From Spirochaetaceae bacterium (GTDB lineage: Bacteria; Spirochaetota; Spirochaetia; SZUA-6; Fen-1364), in NCBI GenBank assembly GCA_003170115.1, contig PMZS01000220.1, positions 527 through 7,490 of the forward strand: DNA of 6,964 nt, given 5' to 3'. How positions within the stretch are numbered: position 1 is the first letter of the stretch; each line of letters starts with the position of its first letter. Position numbers and translations under genes: made by a program. Positions 6,020-6,964 of the stretch are shown one piece after another. The notes beneath the pieces were generated by a model, which saw only the letters and a list, made by a program, of their open reading frames with translations, was not told where the DNA came from and searched no databases.

Positions 6020-6964
6020 AAAAAGCGTGCCTTCTGGGTGCGATGCTGGCAACCGTGCTGGGGCCGGCAGTGCTGTTTGGCTCGGGAGGGTCTGAAGGGA
6101 CACGGGCCATCGTGGACAGCGGTCACACCGGAGCGGTGCGGTGGCTCGAGTTTGACGAGAAGAGGGGGCTTCTCTTCAGCGCCGGTGATGACGGCACCGT
6201 CCGCGTCTGGGACCCGGTGGCGGGCAATCTCATGAGGGTCCTGCAGGTCACGCGGCTTGCCACGGGCAGGATCGCGGTCAACCCCGCCGCGCCGCAGGTC
6301 GCGGTCGTCGTGTCGGACGGCACGGGCACGTATTTTCTCGCGGTCTGGGATTGGGAGAAGGAGCGCCAGCTTTTCCGGGTTCCCCTCAGGGAAGATCCTC
6401 TTTTCCTGAGGTTTTCCGGGCTGGGGACCTACATCCTGTTCGGCGAATCGTCCTGGCAGGGACTGAAGATCATCCGCTCCTCCGACGGCACCTCCGTGGG
6501 CTTCCAACCCGCGGGGTTCGGGATCGTGGGATTCGCCGAAATGTCGCGAACCGAAAAGACCCTGATGACCTACCAGGTCTCAGGCCGGATCACCTACTGG
6601 GACATGGCGACGGGAAACCAGACCCTGGACGTGGCGGCGGTTCCGTACCTTTCGGGGATCCGCATTTCGCCAGATCGAGGCTCAATCGTGGGATTCAACT
6701 CGAACGAAGTGGTCCGCATGAACGCGGTGACGGGCGCCGAGCGCGGGCGCGCTCCGCTCGCCGGAGTCCTGTCACTGGACATATCAAAATCGGGGGACGA
6801 GCTCACGTGCATTTCGGGACCTGCCCGTCGGGTGACACGCTGGGTGGTCAGCGGTGATTCCATTTCCGCTGCCGCCGACCTGCCCGCGCTGCCCCTGGCT
6901 CCTTCTCTGCTTGCCTATGGCGCCGATGCAACGTATTTCGCGGGAACCTCGGACGGGCTCGTGT
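6016..6964 (+). CDS. exported WD40/beta-propeller repeat protein, 3' truncated by window
   Basis: The frame opens at GTG 6016 inside the preceding stop (GTGA) and stays open to the window end, giving 316 codons without a stop. The N-terminus looks like a secretion signal: Lys2-Lys3, a hydrophobic stretch (about 5-21) and a small-residue region (LFGSGG, 20-25) where signal peptidase I could cut. The only early Cys (5) is too near the start for a lipobox. A clear WD40 blade spans residues 36-66 (GHTGAVRW ... SAGDDGTVRVWD). More degenerate blades end in VWDW (110-113) and TYWD (193-196), and an ISPDRG turn lies at 217-222, as in propeller strands. The protein is thus probably a periplasmic or surface protein built for binding; its partner is unknown. 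Any C-terminal domain (for example a peptidase or an OmpA-like part) would be outside the window. Confidence 0.8.
   Translation, partial: MKKACLLGAMLATVLGPAVLFGSGGSEGTRAIVDSGHTGAVRWLEFDEKRGLLFSAGDDGTVRVWDPVAGNLMRVLQVTRLATGRIAVNPAAPQVAVVVSDGTGTYFLAVWDWEKERQLFRVPLREDPLFLRFSGLGTYILFGESSWQGLKIIRSSDGTSVGFQPAGFGIVGFAEMSRTEKTLMTYQVSGRITYWDMATGNQTLDVAAVPYLSGIRISPDRGSIVGFNSNEVVRMNAVTGAERGRAPLAGVLSLDISKSGDELTCISGPARRVTRWVVSGDSISAAADLPALPLAPSLLAYGADATYFAGTSDGLV

Noticed and set aside
5818..6507. A 229-codon minus-strand frame opposite the CpXC/WD40 junction
   Set aside because: No motifs, and it overlaps two well-supported plus-strand genes, one with a signal peptide and a WD40 blade.
6351..6857. A 168-codon plus-strand frame inside the WD40 gene
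   Set aside because: Arg-, Gly- and Pro-rich translation in an off frame; the frame from 6016 carries the WD repeats and remains open across this whole stretch.

Overview
The window is one uninterrupted block of eight same-strand (+) genes, GC-rich throughout, with no RNA genes, repeats, CRISPR arrays or mobile elements that I can see. Gene order and protein sequences point to a spirochaete (Spirochaetota), most likely a high-GC free-living or uncultured relative of the Treponema/Spirochaeta group. The order rpsB-tsf-frr-uppS-cdsA-(dxr)-rseP is the arrangement I recall for Treponema and Borrelia, and the S2 N-terminus has a spirochaete-like look. The phylum call is an inference from memory and was not tested by a search.

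Layout: rpsB (ribosomal protein S2, 5' end at or beyond the window edge), tsf (EF-Ts) and frr (ribosome recycling factor) form the translation half. uppS (undecaprenyl diphosphate synthase), cdsA (CDP-diglyceride synthase) and rseP (site-2 zinc protease with two PDZ domains) form the envelope half. They are followed by a 211-residue CpXC-type cysteine protein and by an exported WD40/beta-propeller protein that runs off the 3' edge. No intergenic gap exceeds 39 bases, so no stretch over 300 bases lacks a gene. I see no intrinsic terminator or convincing internal promoter, so the whole window probably lies in one transcription unit whose promoter is upstream of base 1.

How the genes work together: the first three supply translation initiation, elongation and recycling components. 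UppS makes the C55 lipid carrier for peptidoglycan and other envelope glycans, CdsA makes CDP-diacylglycerol for phospholipids, and RseP cleaves membrane proteins within the bilayer. The two downstream genes are tightly linked to rseP (4-base gap, then a 4-base overlap) and have no known function that I can assign. Three of the seven junctions are GTGA overlaps (frr/uppS, uppS/cdsA, CpXC/WD40), which suggests translational coupling by stop-start.

The window is mostly conserved housekeeping DNA, and I did not find a convincing new biological system. The points most worth a second look are the absence of dxr between cdsA and rseP (and of pyrH between tsf and frr), the uncharacterised CpXC plus secreted WD40 pair behind rseP, the GTGA junctions, the altered CdsA signature and the acidic tail of S2.
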